Notes: generated by a model not told the origin, from the letters alone. 64,000 bases of DNA from Rhodococcus sp. (in: high G+C Gram-positive bacteria) (GCF_023264675.1 NZ_JAHFVG010000020.1:1-64000), one strand, 5' to 3'. Shown: positions 51,620 through 60,746, counted from the stretch's first letter. Numbers and translations are program-made.

Positions 51620-52893
51620 CGTGACAACTCCTGAGGGGCGAGCAGCGCTATCGGATCCAACATTGCGAGGTCGATCGCGGCCTGAACTGCGTCGTGATCG
51701 AAGAAATTATCGTGGAATGTTGCAGTGACATGGAAGACGTCGCGAATCCGCAGGGAAGTGACGACGATCGATTGCGGGAGCGACGGCTCACTCAAAGGAT
51801 AGAAGACACATTTGTCCGGCTGCTCCGACCAGGCGATATTCTCGACCTGTCTGATGCGACCGATGTCGGAGAACGTTATTTCGGCGTCCGCGGTTGCGGG
51901 CGCGGTGGTGGCTCGGATGGACGGAATTGCCGACCTCGTCTTGAAGTAGCGCATCGCACTGAGCGCTCCGGCGGCGAGCGGTCGTCCCTTGTCGATGGCG
52001 TGCGTGACCGATCCGTGCAGTGCCGCCGGGGACGTCGGGTCGATCCCGTGGAAGTCGATGCCCACGGCGAAATTCCCCAGCACGACGCCTTCGGTGCGGA
52101 GATAGCGTCGACAGTCGAAGAGAAAGCTGGCCGAGTAGGACGTGGAAATGCCGCTGAGGGACAACGACTTCGCGACGGCTGCACTGAGCATGGACGTGAT
52201 CGAGACCTCGGGGAGGTTCTCGGCGCGCCAGGCACTGAGTGCGCTCGGGGTTCCGATTCTCGAGGTCGCGACGGCGACGGCGGGAGAAGGTGACCACGGG
52301 ATGCGCGATACCTCCATGGGTGCCAGCGCCGGGGAAACGAGTTCGGGCGGAGCCGTCCGCAGTCGGCCGTAGACGACGTCGACGACCTTGCGGGGGTTGT
52401 GCATCATCCACCCTGCCAGCGCGCGCGGAAGCGGATTCCGCATCGCGCGGGCGGTGGCCCACGACGGCAGCGGCGGACTGGGGTCAGGGTCTCCGAGGTA
52501 GGCGAACAGTTCCACCGGCAGAACCGCGTCGCTGAACCCGTGCGAGAGATCGAGGAGCAGGTACTCGCCGGCGAGGCGAGCACGAAGCGGTACTTCCGAA
52601 GACGCAGTCCGCGATAGTTCGACCAGCCGTTCCTTCACCTGCGCTGCGCCGATCGGAGCAACCGCGATCACGTCTTCGCACACGAGGTCCGGACGGTACT
52701 GCCACTTCGGGGAGAACGGGGTCACTCGCAGACCGACCCGCGCCGACGCACCGGCAGACGCCAACGCCGACAGGCGCGCTCGCACGCGTTCGATACCACC
52801 GAAGTCCGCCGGACCGAGACCGCAGATGATTCGGGTATCGGACCTCAACATGTCCATGGCACTTGCCTTGTACGTGACGGTCGATGAACTCAT
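51616..52893 (-). CDS. PapA/condensation-like acyltransferase
   Basis: The 425-residue protein has the HxxxD motif in LLDLSHGFSDAVLP (His118, Asp122), as in condensation domains and PapA-type acyltransferases. A second-lobe segment, VVLGNFAVGIDFHG near residue 275, corresponds to the NxxVG region of such enzymes. It would move an acyl or aminoacyl group from a thioester to a hydroxyl. Its ATG overlaps the flippase stop. The carrier protein in the same set could be the donor. Confidence 0.75.
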   Translation of the reverse strand: MSSSTVTYKASAMDMLRSDTRIICGLGPADFGGIERVRARLSALASAGASARVGLRVTPFSPKWQYRPDLVCEDVIAVAPIGAAQVKERLVELSRTASSEVPLRARLAGEYLLLDLSHGFSDAVLPVELFAYLGDPDPSPPLPSWATARAMRNPLPRALAGWMMHNPRKVVDVVYGRLRTAPPELVSPALAPMEVSRIPWSPSPAVAVATSRIGTPSALSAWRAENLPEVSITSMLSAAVAKSLSLSGISTSYSASFLFDCRRYLRTEGVVLGNFAVGIDFHGIDPTSPAALHGSVTHAIDKGRPLAAGALSAMRYFKTRSAIPSIRATTAPATADAEITFSDIGRIRQVENIAWSEQPDKCVFYPLSEPSLPQSIVVTSLRIRDVFHVTATFHDNFFDHDAVQAAIDLAMLDPIALLAPQELSR

Positions 52894-54644
52894 GGGGTGC
52901 CTCTTCCCGGTGCGGGTGAGCGGTAGTGAGCAGCACTGTAAGGAGCAGCACTGTAGGGAGCAGGGCTGTAGGGCGCTTGGCCATAGGGCGCAGGGCGGTA
53001 GGGCTGGTTGCTTGCCGCGTGGCCCGGTTCGGCCCGACTGTGCCGTGGGCCAGTGCGAATGCTGTGCGCCCCGGCGCTGCTGTACTCGCGTGAGTAATCG
53101 ACCTCGGCCGGCCACGACGCGCCGCCGCGGCCAGGCGGCGGTGTCGACGGCGCAGGCGGAAACGGGTCGTCGTCATCGTCATCGGACGGCGGCTGCTCGT
53201 GCCCACGCGCCGACAGTTCCCTGATCCAGCGGATCAGCGGCACGATCAACACGATCGCACCGAATGCTTCGGCGGCGAGATAGGCCCACCCCACGGCCGC
53301 GATGCCGAGTGTCGACGACAGCGCGACCGACCCGACGATGATGATCGCCGTCGCGACAACCTGAACGACCACCGCGAGTTTCATGCGTCGCTGCACGCGA
53401 GCGAGCCCGTCGTAGAGGGAACCGACGACGGACAGCGGGATGGTGATCGCCGCGAGATGGACGATGATGGTGCCGTTTTCGCGGTATTCCTCGCCCACGA
53501 TTCCCAGCCCGAAGGGAGCGAGGAACGCGAGAAAGAACGATCCGCCGAGCGCCACGATGCAGACCATCGTCATGAAGCGCTTGGTCAACCGGTTGAACTG
53601 CTCGGGATTCGCTGCCACCTCCGCGACGAACGGTCCGACCAACACGCTGATGAGAATGTAGAGGGCACTGACGATCGACCAGGTCAGCGAGAAGTACGCG
53701 TTGTCGGCCGCGCCGAGGGTGGCAACGACGATCATCGGAACCAGCAGCGGAGCAAGCGAACCCAGTGCAGTGATTCCGTAGGCCGATCCGAAGTAGGACC
53801 ACAGTTCGCGTTTCGGCGGCAGGTCGGGGGGCAGTTGGTAGCGCGGTTCGGTACGAAGGTTGCGCAGGATCGCTCGCAGGACGACCACCGAAGCGATGAC
53901 CGCGGGCACTGCCCACGCCGCGATGATCGAGGTGCTGCGCTCCGTCGCGAACAACGCGATGAGCAGAACGAATTTCACCACGGCGTGGAACACGTTCTTG
54001 CCCGCCGCCCAGCGCGCGACACCGAGCCCGGAGGAGGTCTGATCCTGCAGGGCGAACACTGCGAGGACAGCCACGAACGCCGGAAACGTCACGACCTCGG
54101 CGGTGCTGGTGAACATCTTGTCGGTGGGCGCCACCAGCAGGAACCCGCATCCGAGAAGGAAAGCGAAGCACGTGACCGTCAGATATCCGCGGACGACGAA
54201 CGAGCGTGCCAACCATCCCGATACCGGCAGGAAGCGCTCGAACATCGATCCGAGGCTCAGATTCGACAACGTCGAGAGCATCACCGCCGAGGTGATGACG
54301 GCCGAGGCGCTGCCCACCTCGGCCACCGGGTACAGCCGACCTGCCGCTGCCCAGAACAACAGTCCGAGTGCGCCGGTCACCACGGTCGAAAGCATCAAAG
54401 CCAAGGAGTTGAGCGCGAGGTTCCGATCGGACGACTTCTGGTCCGGCGAGCCCTCGTCCGTGCCTGTCGGCTCGGGTTCCACGGCGACGGCCGCGTACTG
54501 CGGGCGCTCGGCCTGAACCTTCTGGATCGGCATCGTGTGCGACATGAGGCCCATGTCCCAACGAACCGGCTCGAGTGGATACCACTCGAGCCGTTCCAGA
54601 TTGTGGTGCCGGGGAGGCGCTACCTTGGGCGCGCGATGCTTCAC
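52890..54644 (-). CDS. Polysaccharide flippase with long Pro/Tyr-rich cytosolic tail
   Basis: The 584-residue protein has about 12-14 membrane helices (residues 80-470) like Wzx/MurJ-type flippases. An N-terminal cytosolic stretch precedes them. The tail of over 100 residues has a run of six Asp, then repeats of PYSPAPYS type. The DNA of the tail shows matching short tandem repeats (about 52920-52990). The GTG at 54644 overlaps the upstream stop. The tail could be a docking or phosphorylation site; this is inference. Confidence 0.8.
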   Translation of the reverse strand: MKHRAPKVAPPRHHNLERLEWYPLEPVRWDMGLMSHTMPIQKVQAERPQYAAVAVEPEPTGTDEGSPDQKSSDRNLALNSLALMLSTVVTGALGLLFWAAAGRLYPVAEVGSASAVITSAVMLSTLSNLSLGSMFERFLPVSGWLARSFVVRGYLTVTCFAFLLGCGFLLVAPTDKMFTSTAEVVTFPAFVAVLAVFALQDQTSSGLGVARWAAGKNVFHAVVKFVLLIALFATERSTSIIAAWAVPAVIASVVVLRAILRNLRTEPRYQLPPDLPPKRELWSYFGSAYGITALGSLAPLLVPMIVVATLGAADNAYFSLTWSIVSALYILISVLVGPFVAEVAANPEQFNRLTKRFMTMVCIVALGGSFFLAFLAPFGLGIVGEEYRENGTIIVHLAAITIPLSVVGSLYDGLARVQRRMKLAVVVQVVATAIIIVGSVALSSTLGIAAVGWAYLAAEAFGAIVLIVPLIRWIRELSARGHEQPPSDDDDDDPFPPAPSTPPPGRGGASWPAEVDYSREYSSAGAHSIRTGPRHSRAEPGHAASNQPYRPAPYGQAPYSPAPYSAAPYSAAHYRSPAPGRGTP

Positions 54645-56488
54645 AAAGATGTCCAGTCAACCGGGACGGGTGGAGCGTGTGCACCGATCTCGACGCCGAA
54701 CGACTCCGAGACCGCTCGAAGCAGTTCGCTGCGCACGGTTTCGCGGAGGTCACGGCTGTACAGCGAGTGATCGCCGCTCACGAATGCCTTGACCTCGGTC
54801 GGCTGTCGGTCGGCATCCCCGCGCTTCTTGGCGGCGCGAGAACCGCGCAGACGATTCATACCTTCCGGGCCACGGTTGGCCACGAACCAGGCTGTGTCGG
54901 TCGGCGAGAGCAGGACCGTGGTGCGCACACTCTTCGATTCCAACTTCGACAGCGAGATCTCGGGGACCTGGATCAGTCCGCGGGTGCCGAGCCAGAACCA
55001 GATCGGGTAGGGGAGGGACGTCTGAAGACCGTTTTTCACGGTCACACCGAAGTTGTGCAATCGATCGAGCGCGTTGCTGACCGCACCGGTCTTCTCGTGA
55101 TGCATCGACGAGCGTTTGACGAATTCGAGTCGCCTGGTGGTCCAGTCGAGCGTGTTGAGAAGCACTGCCGAGGAGACGCCGAGTTCCCGCGCCGCGAAGC
55201 TCGAATACCATGAACCAGAGCACATTCCGGAGACCATGACGTTCCGCGGATGTGACCCGGCAAAGCGGACGGCGTTGAGTGCGTCCGCGTTGCCCTCGTC
55301 GCTGTAGAGCTTGGTGATCTCGCCGTCGAGAACGACTCCGCTCTCACCGGTGCCACGCCGGTCGAATCGCAGTACCGACACGCCCTGCGCTGCAAGTTCC
55401 CGGGAGATCTCGACCCACATCCGCACCGGTCCGACGCGATGTTCGTTCGCGGTCGGGTACAGCACGAGAGTGGGTCCCCCCGGCACACACCGAGGCGAGA
55501 CGGTACGGATACCGAACAAGCCGTCGGGTCCGATCGATTCCATCGTCTCGGTGACGGAGGTGACGCCGTCGCCGACCTCGGCTTCGGTGACGACCTCGAG
55601 GGTCACGGCCGAGCGAACCGAATCGAACCGTTCGTCGATCCATGTGGTGAGGCTCGCGATGTCGGTGCTCGGCAACACCACCTCGAAGTCACTCGGTTCG
55701 AGAAAGAGATCGTGGTCGGAGAGCGTGTGCTCGTCCGCGTTCTGCTTGTCGACAAGACTACGAACAGGTTTGGAGTCTTCGCGCTCCTGACGGGTCGCGA
55801 CGAGGACCGGGCAGCCGAGGGAGGCCTGCTTCGAGATGTCGAGGGCGGAGAACTCTGCGGCGACACCTGCATGCAAGACGGCACCGATGATGGACACCCG
55901 AGAGTCGGTGTCGGAGTCGGTGGTGACGCTCACCGAATACAGGGCGCGCTGTTCGTGCAGGTACGAACGCCCGCGAACCACCGGGTCCCACAGCACCGCC
56001 GCGGTCAGTGGCCCACACTGCGGCGCGGCCGTCGAGGCGAGGAGCGCGCCTGCCCGAAGGCCGACGAGCGCGACATCGCTGGGGCCGAGGCCACGAACGA
56101 ACTCGACCGCCGCTGTGATGCTCGCGATCCAGTGCGAGGTGATGTCAGGTGCGTCCTGCGCGCCGACCGAATCGCCTGCCCCGAAGTAATCGAAACGCAG
56201 AACCAGAAGTCCACGGGCGCAGAGCTTCTGAGCAAGCAGGGTCAGACCCCGGTAGGAGTCGACCTGCTCTTTGCCGAGCGGCGGACACAGCACGACGCTT
56301 CCGCGTGCCCGACCACCCGCAGGCACGTGTACGGTGCCGAACAGGCGGGAGTCGGCGGGGCCGAACCACGTCGAATACTTGCCGCCCTGCATGATCGGGT
56401 TCTCTTCCGCGATCGGTTCGGTCTCGATCGCCGAGGAGTCTGCGGTGATCATGTCGGTGTTCCGCAGTGCGGTTCTCTGACTGTTCAC
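54641..56488 (-). CDS. Fused double alpha/beta hydrolase; second domain Cys-nucleophile
   Basis: The 615-residue protein has two alpha/beta hydrolase domains. The first (about 40-290) reads GSVVLCPPLGKEQVDSYRG, FDYFGAGDS and an elbow VGLRAGA, where Arg145 replaces the nucleophile. The second (about 325-610) reads LVLYPTANEHRVGP, FDRRGTGES and an elbow SGMCSGS, giving Cys423. A C-terminal GDHSLYSRD holds the likely His. The fold recalls the hydrolases of exosortase-linked glycan loci. Acting on a carrier-bound aminoacyl thioester is inferred. GTG 56488 has an AGGAT site upstream. Confidence 0.78.
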   Translation of the reverse strand: MNSQRTALRNTDMITADSSAIETEPIAEENPIMQGGKYSTWFGPADSRLFGTVHVPAGGRARGSVVLCPPLGKEQVDSYRGLTLLAQKLCARGLLVLRFDYFGAGDSVGAQDAPDITSHWIASITAAVEFVRGLGPSDVALVGLRAGALLASTAAPQCGPLTAAVLWDPVVRGRSYLHEQRALYSVSVTTDSDTDSRVSIIGAVLHAGVAAEFSALDISKQASLGCPVLVATRQEREDSKPVRSLVDKQNADEHTLSDHDLFLEPSDFEVVLPSTDIASLTTWIDERFDSVRSAVTLEVVTEAEVGDGVTSVTETMESIGPDGLFGIRTVSPRCVPGGPTLVLYPTANEHRVGPVRMWVEISRELAAQGVSVLRFDRRGTGESGVVLDGEITKLYSDEGNADALNAVRFAGSHPRNVMVSGMCSGSWYSSFAARELGVSSAVLLNTLDWTTRRLEFVKRSSMHHEKTGAVSNALDRLHNFGVTVKNGLQTSLPYPIWFWLGTRGLIQVPEISLSKLESKSVRTTVLLSPTDTAWFVANRGPEGMNRLRGSRAAKKRGDADRQPTEVKAFVSGDHSLYSRDLRETVRSELLRAVSESFGVEIGAHAPPVPVDWTSL

Positions 56489-56542
56489 GTCTGTGCATCC
56501 TGTCTGTGTGAGTTCTCGGCGCGAGAGGGGGAATCCGCGTTT

Positions 56543-57484
56543 CTAGCCGGCGATGGCGGAGGGCCACTTCCGGCGGTCGAGCCCGTGAGTGCGCAACAGT
56601 GCCAACGCGATTCGTTCCATACCGAACCCGACGCATGCGCTGTGGGCAGGCTCGCCGTCGACGGTCTCGATGCCGAAGGTGTGCCCGAAATGATCGCGGT
56701 GGCAATTGCACGACACGACGGCCGTGCCCTCGTCGAGGTCGCCGTACAGCTTGACCACCAGTTCGGTCTTGAGATTCTCGTTGCGCTGGTTCGCGGCAAG
56801 CATGCGGCCTGCCCGACCGAAGAACGGATCGTTCGCGATCACTGCTTCGGCTTCGAGACCCAGATCGGCGAGCACCTGAAGTCCGCGGCCCACCCACCGT
56901 TCGCGATGGGCGATGGCGTCGTCGGGTGTGCCGACACGGACGTACTCGTGCATCCGGAATGCCTGCATACGTGCAGGATCGACCGCGGGTTCGTGGCGGA
57001 AGCAGTATCCGTAGATATCGAGCAACTCCCCGCCGTCGGGCAAGGTTCCGGTCAGCATCGAGTACGCGGGGTGGCATGCCGCCGAGACGAGCATGGTTCC
57101 TGCGGACTCGAGGTAGTGATCCCAATCCTTGCCGTCCGAGCGATCGGCGAGGAGGGCAGCGTGTGCTTTGTTGTCTCCGTCGAACGTGCTGATCGCACCG
57201 GTCAGGTTCGGGAAGGACGCGATGTAGTCGGTGCGCTCGAACGCTTCTCGCGGGAAAACCGGTGGGAAGCGGAAGCGAGGCGCCTTGCGGCCGTGCTCGG
57301 CTTCGCCCGCAGCCTTGACGTGCTCGTCGATGGTGTCGATGATGTCCTCGAACTCACCGGACCGGCCGTACAGACCCTGCACCGAGCTCGGCACGAGAAG
57401 GCCTGCCTCGATCAATTCGTCGCGGAAAAGGGCACGCGCCGAGTCGAGTTCGCTGATTTCGTCCGTGCTTGTCGTCGTAGTCAT
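56543..57484 (-). CDS. Amino acid:[carrier protein] ligase, class-II-synthetase-like
   Basis: The 313-residue protein matches the seryl-tRNA-synthetase-derived ligases that load an amino acid on a carrier protein instead of tRNA. It lacks the tRNA-binding arm. Motif 2 is YCFRHEPAVDPARMQAFRMHE and motif 3 GFGMERIALAL near residue 288. Cys137, Glu180 and Cys284 are the expected zinc ligands by analogy with the Bradyrhizobium enzyme. The dehydrogenase stop and this ATG are directly adjacent (TAAATG). The carrier gene is two genes upstream. The amino acid (Gly or Ala in known cases) cannot be read. Confidence 0.85.
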   Translation of the reverse strand: MTTTTSTDEISELDSARALFRDELIEAGLLVPSSVQGLYGRSGEFEDIIDTIDEHVKAAGEAEHGRKAPRFRFPPVFPREAFERTDYIASFPNLTGAISTFDGDNKAHAALLADRSDGKDWDHYLESAGTMLVSAACHPAYSMLTGTLPDGGELLDIYGYCFRHEPAVDPARMQAFRMHEYVRVGTPDDAIAHRERWVGRGLQVLADLGLEAEAVIANDPFFGRAGRMLAANQRNENLKTELVVKLYGDLDEGTAVVSCNCHRDHFGHTFGIETVDGEPAHSACVGFGMERIALALLRTHGLDRRKWPSAIAG

Positions 57485-58636
57485 TTATTTCCCCTTGTAG
57501 ACGAGTGCCAGCTGGGAGTTGTGACCGAGGATTCGCTCGTTGCTGACCATGATTGCCGAGCCGTGCGCGTCGCGAAGGTGACGACCGATGCTCAGGTCGC
57601 CGTCCTGCCGGTATCCGGAGATGCCGCAGATCTGAAGCGCTTTGCCGACGATGTCGATGACCAACGTCGAGGCGGTGACCTTGACGTTGTTGATCTTCAC
57701 GGCGAACCCGATCGCTCCGAGTTCCGCCGGGGAATCCGCGATCGCCTCGTACTTCGCTGCCGCACCGAACACGGTGTCGACGAGCTGCTCGTGCACCACG
57801 TAGAGCTCCGCGAGCCGAAGCGCGCTCGGCGGGGTGACGCCGGGGGTGCGACTGGCAGCCTTGCGAACGGATTTGCGTGCCTTGGTGATTGCCGCGTCGG
57901 CGATGCCGAGCCAGGCCGAGCCCCACAGAACATGGGCGGCGGGCAGCATCGTCTGCGACGAGATGTCGCCGTAGTTGTCGCCCAGGATGTTCGACGTCGT
58001 GGCGGTGGCCTCCAGCTGAAATCCGGGACTGCAGGTGCCGCGGAATCCCAGGGTGTCCCACTCGCCGATGCGGCGAAGTTCGACATTAGGCTTCTCGCAG
58101 ACGACCAGAACCTGATCGCTGGGAGGGCTGTCGTCCGAACGCCGCGCGGTGGCCAGGACGAACTGCGCGTACTCGCCGTACGAGATCACCGGTGCAGTCT
58201 TCGACAGCGTGATGTGCTCACCGTCGTACTTCACCGCGCAACTGCTCGTTCGGACGTCACCGCCGATGTTGATCTCGGTGGTGGCCGACGCGACCAGTGG
58301 CTGCTCGGCGGCGAGCCTGCCGAGCAGGGCCGTCATCGCATCGGATTTACCGTGGCGAACGATGCTGAGCACCTGCGACTGGTGCATCACGAAGATCATC
58401 GCCGACGACGCGCATTCGGCGCCCAGCGCGCGGGCTGTGTGTGCGAGCTCCGTCAGCGATCGACCGCCGCCGCCGAATTCCTCGGGAATGCCGGCTGCGA
58501 GCAGACCGGCCTTCCGCATGGCGTCGACCGACTCGGACGGAAAGCGTCCGTCGCGGTCGACTGAATCGGCATGCTCGCGCAATACGGCCAGAACGTCGGA
58601 CATGGCCATCGTGTCGGTGTCGTAGACGGTGGTCAC
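57485..58636 (-). CDS. Acyl-CoA-dehydrogenase-like flavoprotein of the carrier-protein module
   Basis: The 383-residue protein has the acyl-CoA dehydrogenase fold: MRKAGLLAAGIPEEFGGGG near residue 43, SATTEINIGGD, GEWDTLGFRGTCSPGF near 210, and ISGYRQDGDLSIGRHLRDAHGSAIM at the end. In other systems relatives oxidise carrier-bound amino acids (prolyl-carrier dehydrogenases). Here it sits between a carrier gene and an amino acid:carrier ligase gene, so oxidation of an aminoacyl thioester is a strong guess. GTG 58636 lies 5 bp after the carrier stop. Confidence 0.82.
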   Translation of the reverse strand: MTTVYDTDTMAMSDVLAVLREHADSVDRDGRFPSESVDAMRKAGLLAAGIPEEFGGGGRSLTELAHTARALGAECASSAMIFVMHQSQVLSIVRHGKSDAMTALLGRLAAEQPLVASATTEINIGGDVRTSSCAVKYDGEHITLSKTAPVISYGEYAQFVLATARRSDDSPPSDQVLVVCEKPNVELRRIGEWDTLGFRGTCSPGFQLEATATTSNILGDNYGDISSQTMLPAAHVLWGSAWLGIADAAITKARKSVRKAASRTPGVTPPSALRLAELYVVHEQLVDTVFGAAAKYEAIADSPAELGAIGFAVKINNVKVTASTLVIDIVGKALQICGISGYRQDGDLSIGRHLRDAHGSAIMVSNERILGHNSQLALVYKGK

Positions 58637-58641
58637 CGCGA

Positions 58642-58899
58642 TCAGTCCGTCAGCTGCGCGATGGCGGCGGCGATGGCGTCGATACTGCCGAAGGTGGACT
58701 TCTGAAGCATCGTGTCGGGGAATTCGACATCGAATTCGTCCTCGAGCGCGATCATGACGTTGACGCTCGCATGCGAGGTCAAGCCGCTGTCGTACAGATC
58801 TGCTGCTGCGTCGAGATCGAGTGCCGACACCGGAAGCTTGCCGAATTTGTCCAGAACATCTCGAACGCGGCTGACATCTCCAGAGTTGAGTGTCTCCAT
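58642..58899 (-). CDS. Acyl/aminoacyl carrier protein
   Basis: The 85-residue protein is a carrier with DLYDSGLTSHASVNVM, where Ser42 is the expected phosphopantetheine site (TS in place of the usual DS, as in amino acid carriers). Acidic helices follow (ALEDEFDVEFPDTML). GGAGG precedes ATG 58899. It is the first gene of the long minus-strand set and is presumably charged by the ligase at 56543. Confidence 0.85.
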   Translation of the reverse strand: METLNSGDVSRVRDVLDKFGKLPVSALDLDAAADLYDSGLTSHASVNVMIALEDEFDVEFPDTMLQKSTFGSIDAIAAAIAQLTD

Positions 58900-59237
58900 G
58901 CGAACCTCCACCGAATCTCGTGAAACCCGAGACCGGACGGCCTCGCGAATGACCGTGGGCCGAAGACACATGACGGAATCGACCCAGCAGTCTCCCCAGA
59001 CCCACCCAAACAATATCTCAGATTGTTTTGGAGCGTTACCATGTAGGAGAAGTTTGTTGATGCAATCTTTTCCCGGCTCTGTGTCCACCTGCGATTACAC
59101 CACGGAAAACTGTGGCGAACGACGCATTCTTCGGTCGAAGATCCAAGGCCGGGTGCTCGCATTGGTTCGCGCCGCCTCCAACCGAAGTACAGTGGGCAGG
59201 ACGTCGGGGCTCGTACAGATAAAGGAACTTCTTGCCG
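58900..59237. promoter_or_regulatory. Divergent promoter region with an AAACAAT/ATTGTTT inverted repeat
   Basis: The 338-bp region separates the glycan set (minus) from the Hsp70-like gene (plus). AAACAAT (59008-59014) and ATTGTTT (59022-59028) form an inverted repeat across seven bases, in an AT-rich patch about 110 bp upstream of the carrier start. It is a good candidate operator for the locus. No gene is seen in the gap. Confidence 0.55.
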
Positions 59238-60644
59238 ATGGGTGGAGTCTGCGGCGTGGCCGTGGAGTCGGAGGCCGTTCGAATCTCGTATTTCCGAGAC
59301 GGACAGCGTGTCGAGGACTCGATTGATGCCGAAGGGGCTCGATGGCTCCTGAACGGCAAACTCGTCGACTGCGGACCCTTCGACGACGTGGTCCTCACCG
59401 GGCGCGATTCCGACGTCGTCGAATCACTGCTCGCCTCGCTCAGTGCCGGCGACAACTCCACCATCAGGATGGTCGACGAGGGCGCTGCGCTGCTGGCCTA
59501 CGCCCGATCCATCGAGAAACTGGCCGATGCTCGTGCACTTCTCGTGCTCGACCTCGGCAGGCACGGTACCTCCGCGTTCACGCTCGACGTCGCCGCCGGA
59601 GAAGTCCTTCGATCGGCCAGACGATCTGCGCTGTCGGGCGACGCCCTCGACGACATCGTCGAGCGGCTCGTCATGGGCAAGGGCATTCTTCCGCCGGCTC
59701 AAGGACCCGAAGCCGAGGCCGAATATCGCGCGTTCTTCCGTGAGCTGAAGGAACTCGTCACCGCGTCGGCAGGCGTCAGGGCACCCGGCGACGGCCCGAT
59801 GCTTCTCACTCGCGGCGAGTTCGAAGAAGCAATCACCTCGACGATCCTGCAGACCTTGGCGTGGGCCGCACCAACCGATCCCGACGCCGTACTCCTCATC
59901 GGCGGCGGTGCGCACATTCCGCTGGTCAAGAAGCTGGCCGAGCAGGAATGGACCATTCCGCTCGTCCTTCCCGAGTCGCCGGAATCGGTGATCCTCGAAG
60001 GTGCTGCTCTCGAAGCCAGACCGCTGGTGGATCAGATCGACATCGACGAGGTTCTCGAACCTCAGGTGCTGACCCTCGACTCGATCGACGACATCGAGGC
60101 TCCGACAGCGCCTCTGCGCACCGTCCCGTCCCTCAATGCCCCTCGCGCTCCGAGCGCATCGGTCGCACCGACTGCGCCCGTCATGCCCAGGTTGCCGGAC
60201 TCCGTGGTCGACTTGCCCGCGGCGTCCCCGCCTCGCGGCCGGATCCGGTGGTCGATTCGCGACGCGGCAGGCCTCGCGGGTGTGGCCGCCGTCGTACTGC
60301 TGGTGTGGGCCGTGGTGTTCATGCGCGGAGACACCCCACCGCCGCCGGGTATCGGCGTCGACCCGGTGGGATCGACGACCGGTTCGTCCTCCATCGCCGA
60401 AGGTGTCCCCACGACTGTTCTTCCCGAGCCGGTCGTGCCGAGTGCGGTGGTGCCAGGCGGCGAAGTGTCGGGGGACGGTGAGCCGCCGATGCAGGGGCCC
60501 GGCCTCGACGGAACGAGCGTCGATCCGGCGACGTTCGACAGTGCAGGCACGGCGAATTCCGATACCGAAGATGTGGGTTTCGGCGACGTGGCCGACGGAG
60601 TCGGCGGTTTGAGTTCGGGAACCGGGTTCGAGGCCGGTAATTGA
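59238..60644 (+). CDS. Membrane-anchored Hsp70/actin-like protein, degenerate (copy B)
   Basis: The 468-residue protein has a reduced ATPase-like domain: CGVAVESEAVRISYF at the N-terminus, LLVLDLGRHGTSAFTLD near residue 101 (phosphate-2), and VLLIGGGAHIPLVKKLA near 218 (adenosine motif). It lacks much of subdomain II. One membrane helix lies at about 342-362, with a Gly/Pro/Ser external tail. It is the most diverged of the three and may be non-catalytic. ATG 59238 or TTG 59232 could start it; AAAGGA lies upstream. Confidence 0.7.
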   Translation: MGGVCGVAVESEAVRISYFRDGQRVEDSIDAEGARWLLNGKLVDCGPFDDVVLTGRDSDVVESLLASLSAGDNSTIRMVDEGAALLAYARSIEKLADARALLVLDLGRHGTSAFTLDVAAGEVLRSARRSALSGDALDDIVERLVMGKGILPPAQGPEAEAEYRAFFRELKELVTASAGVRAPGDGPMLLTRGEFEEAITSTILQTLAWAAPTDPDAVLLIGGGAHIPLVKKLAEQEWTIPLVLPESPESVILEGAALEARPLVDQIDIDEVLEPQVLTLDSIDDIEAPTAPLRTVPSLNAPRAPSASVAPTAPVMPRLPDSVVDLPAASPPRGRIRWSIRDAAGLAGVAAVVLLVWAVVFMRGDTPPPPGIGVDPVGSTTGSSSIAEGVPTTVLPEPVVPSAVVPGGEVSGDGEPPMQGPGLDGTSVDPATFDSAGTANSDTEDVGFGDVADGVGGLSSGTGFEAGN

Positions 60645-60746
60645 TTTCGAGCGGCCGAGGGCCGAATCACAAGTTGCCCTCCCAACCGGTAGCGTTGCCT
60701 CCCGGACGAGAAGTCGTTCAAGTGTCGACGAAGTGAGGCCGAGACG

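Noticed and set aside
55439-58564. 1041-residue plus-strand frame opposite the carrier module
   Set aside because: It crosses four well-supported minus-strand genes and has no recognisable domain.
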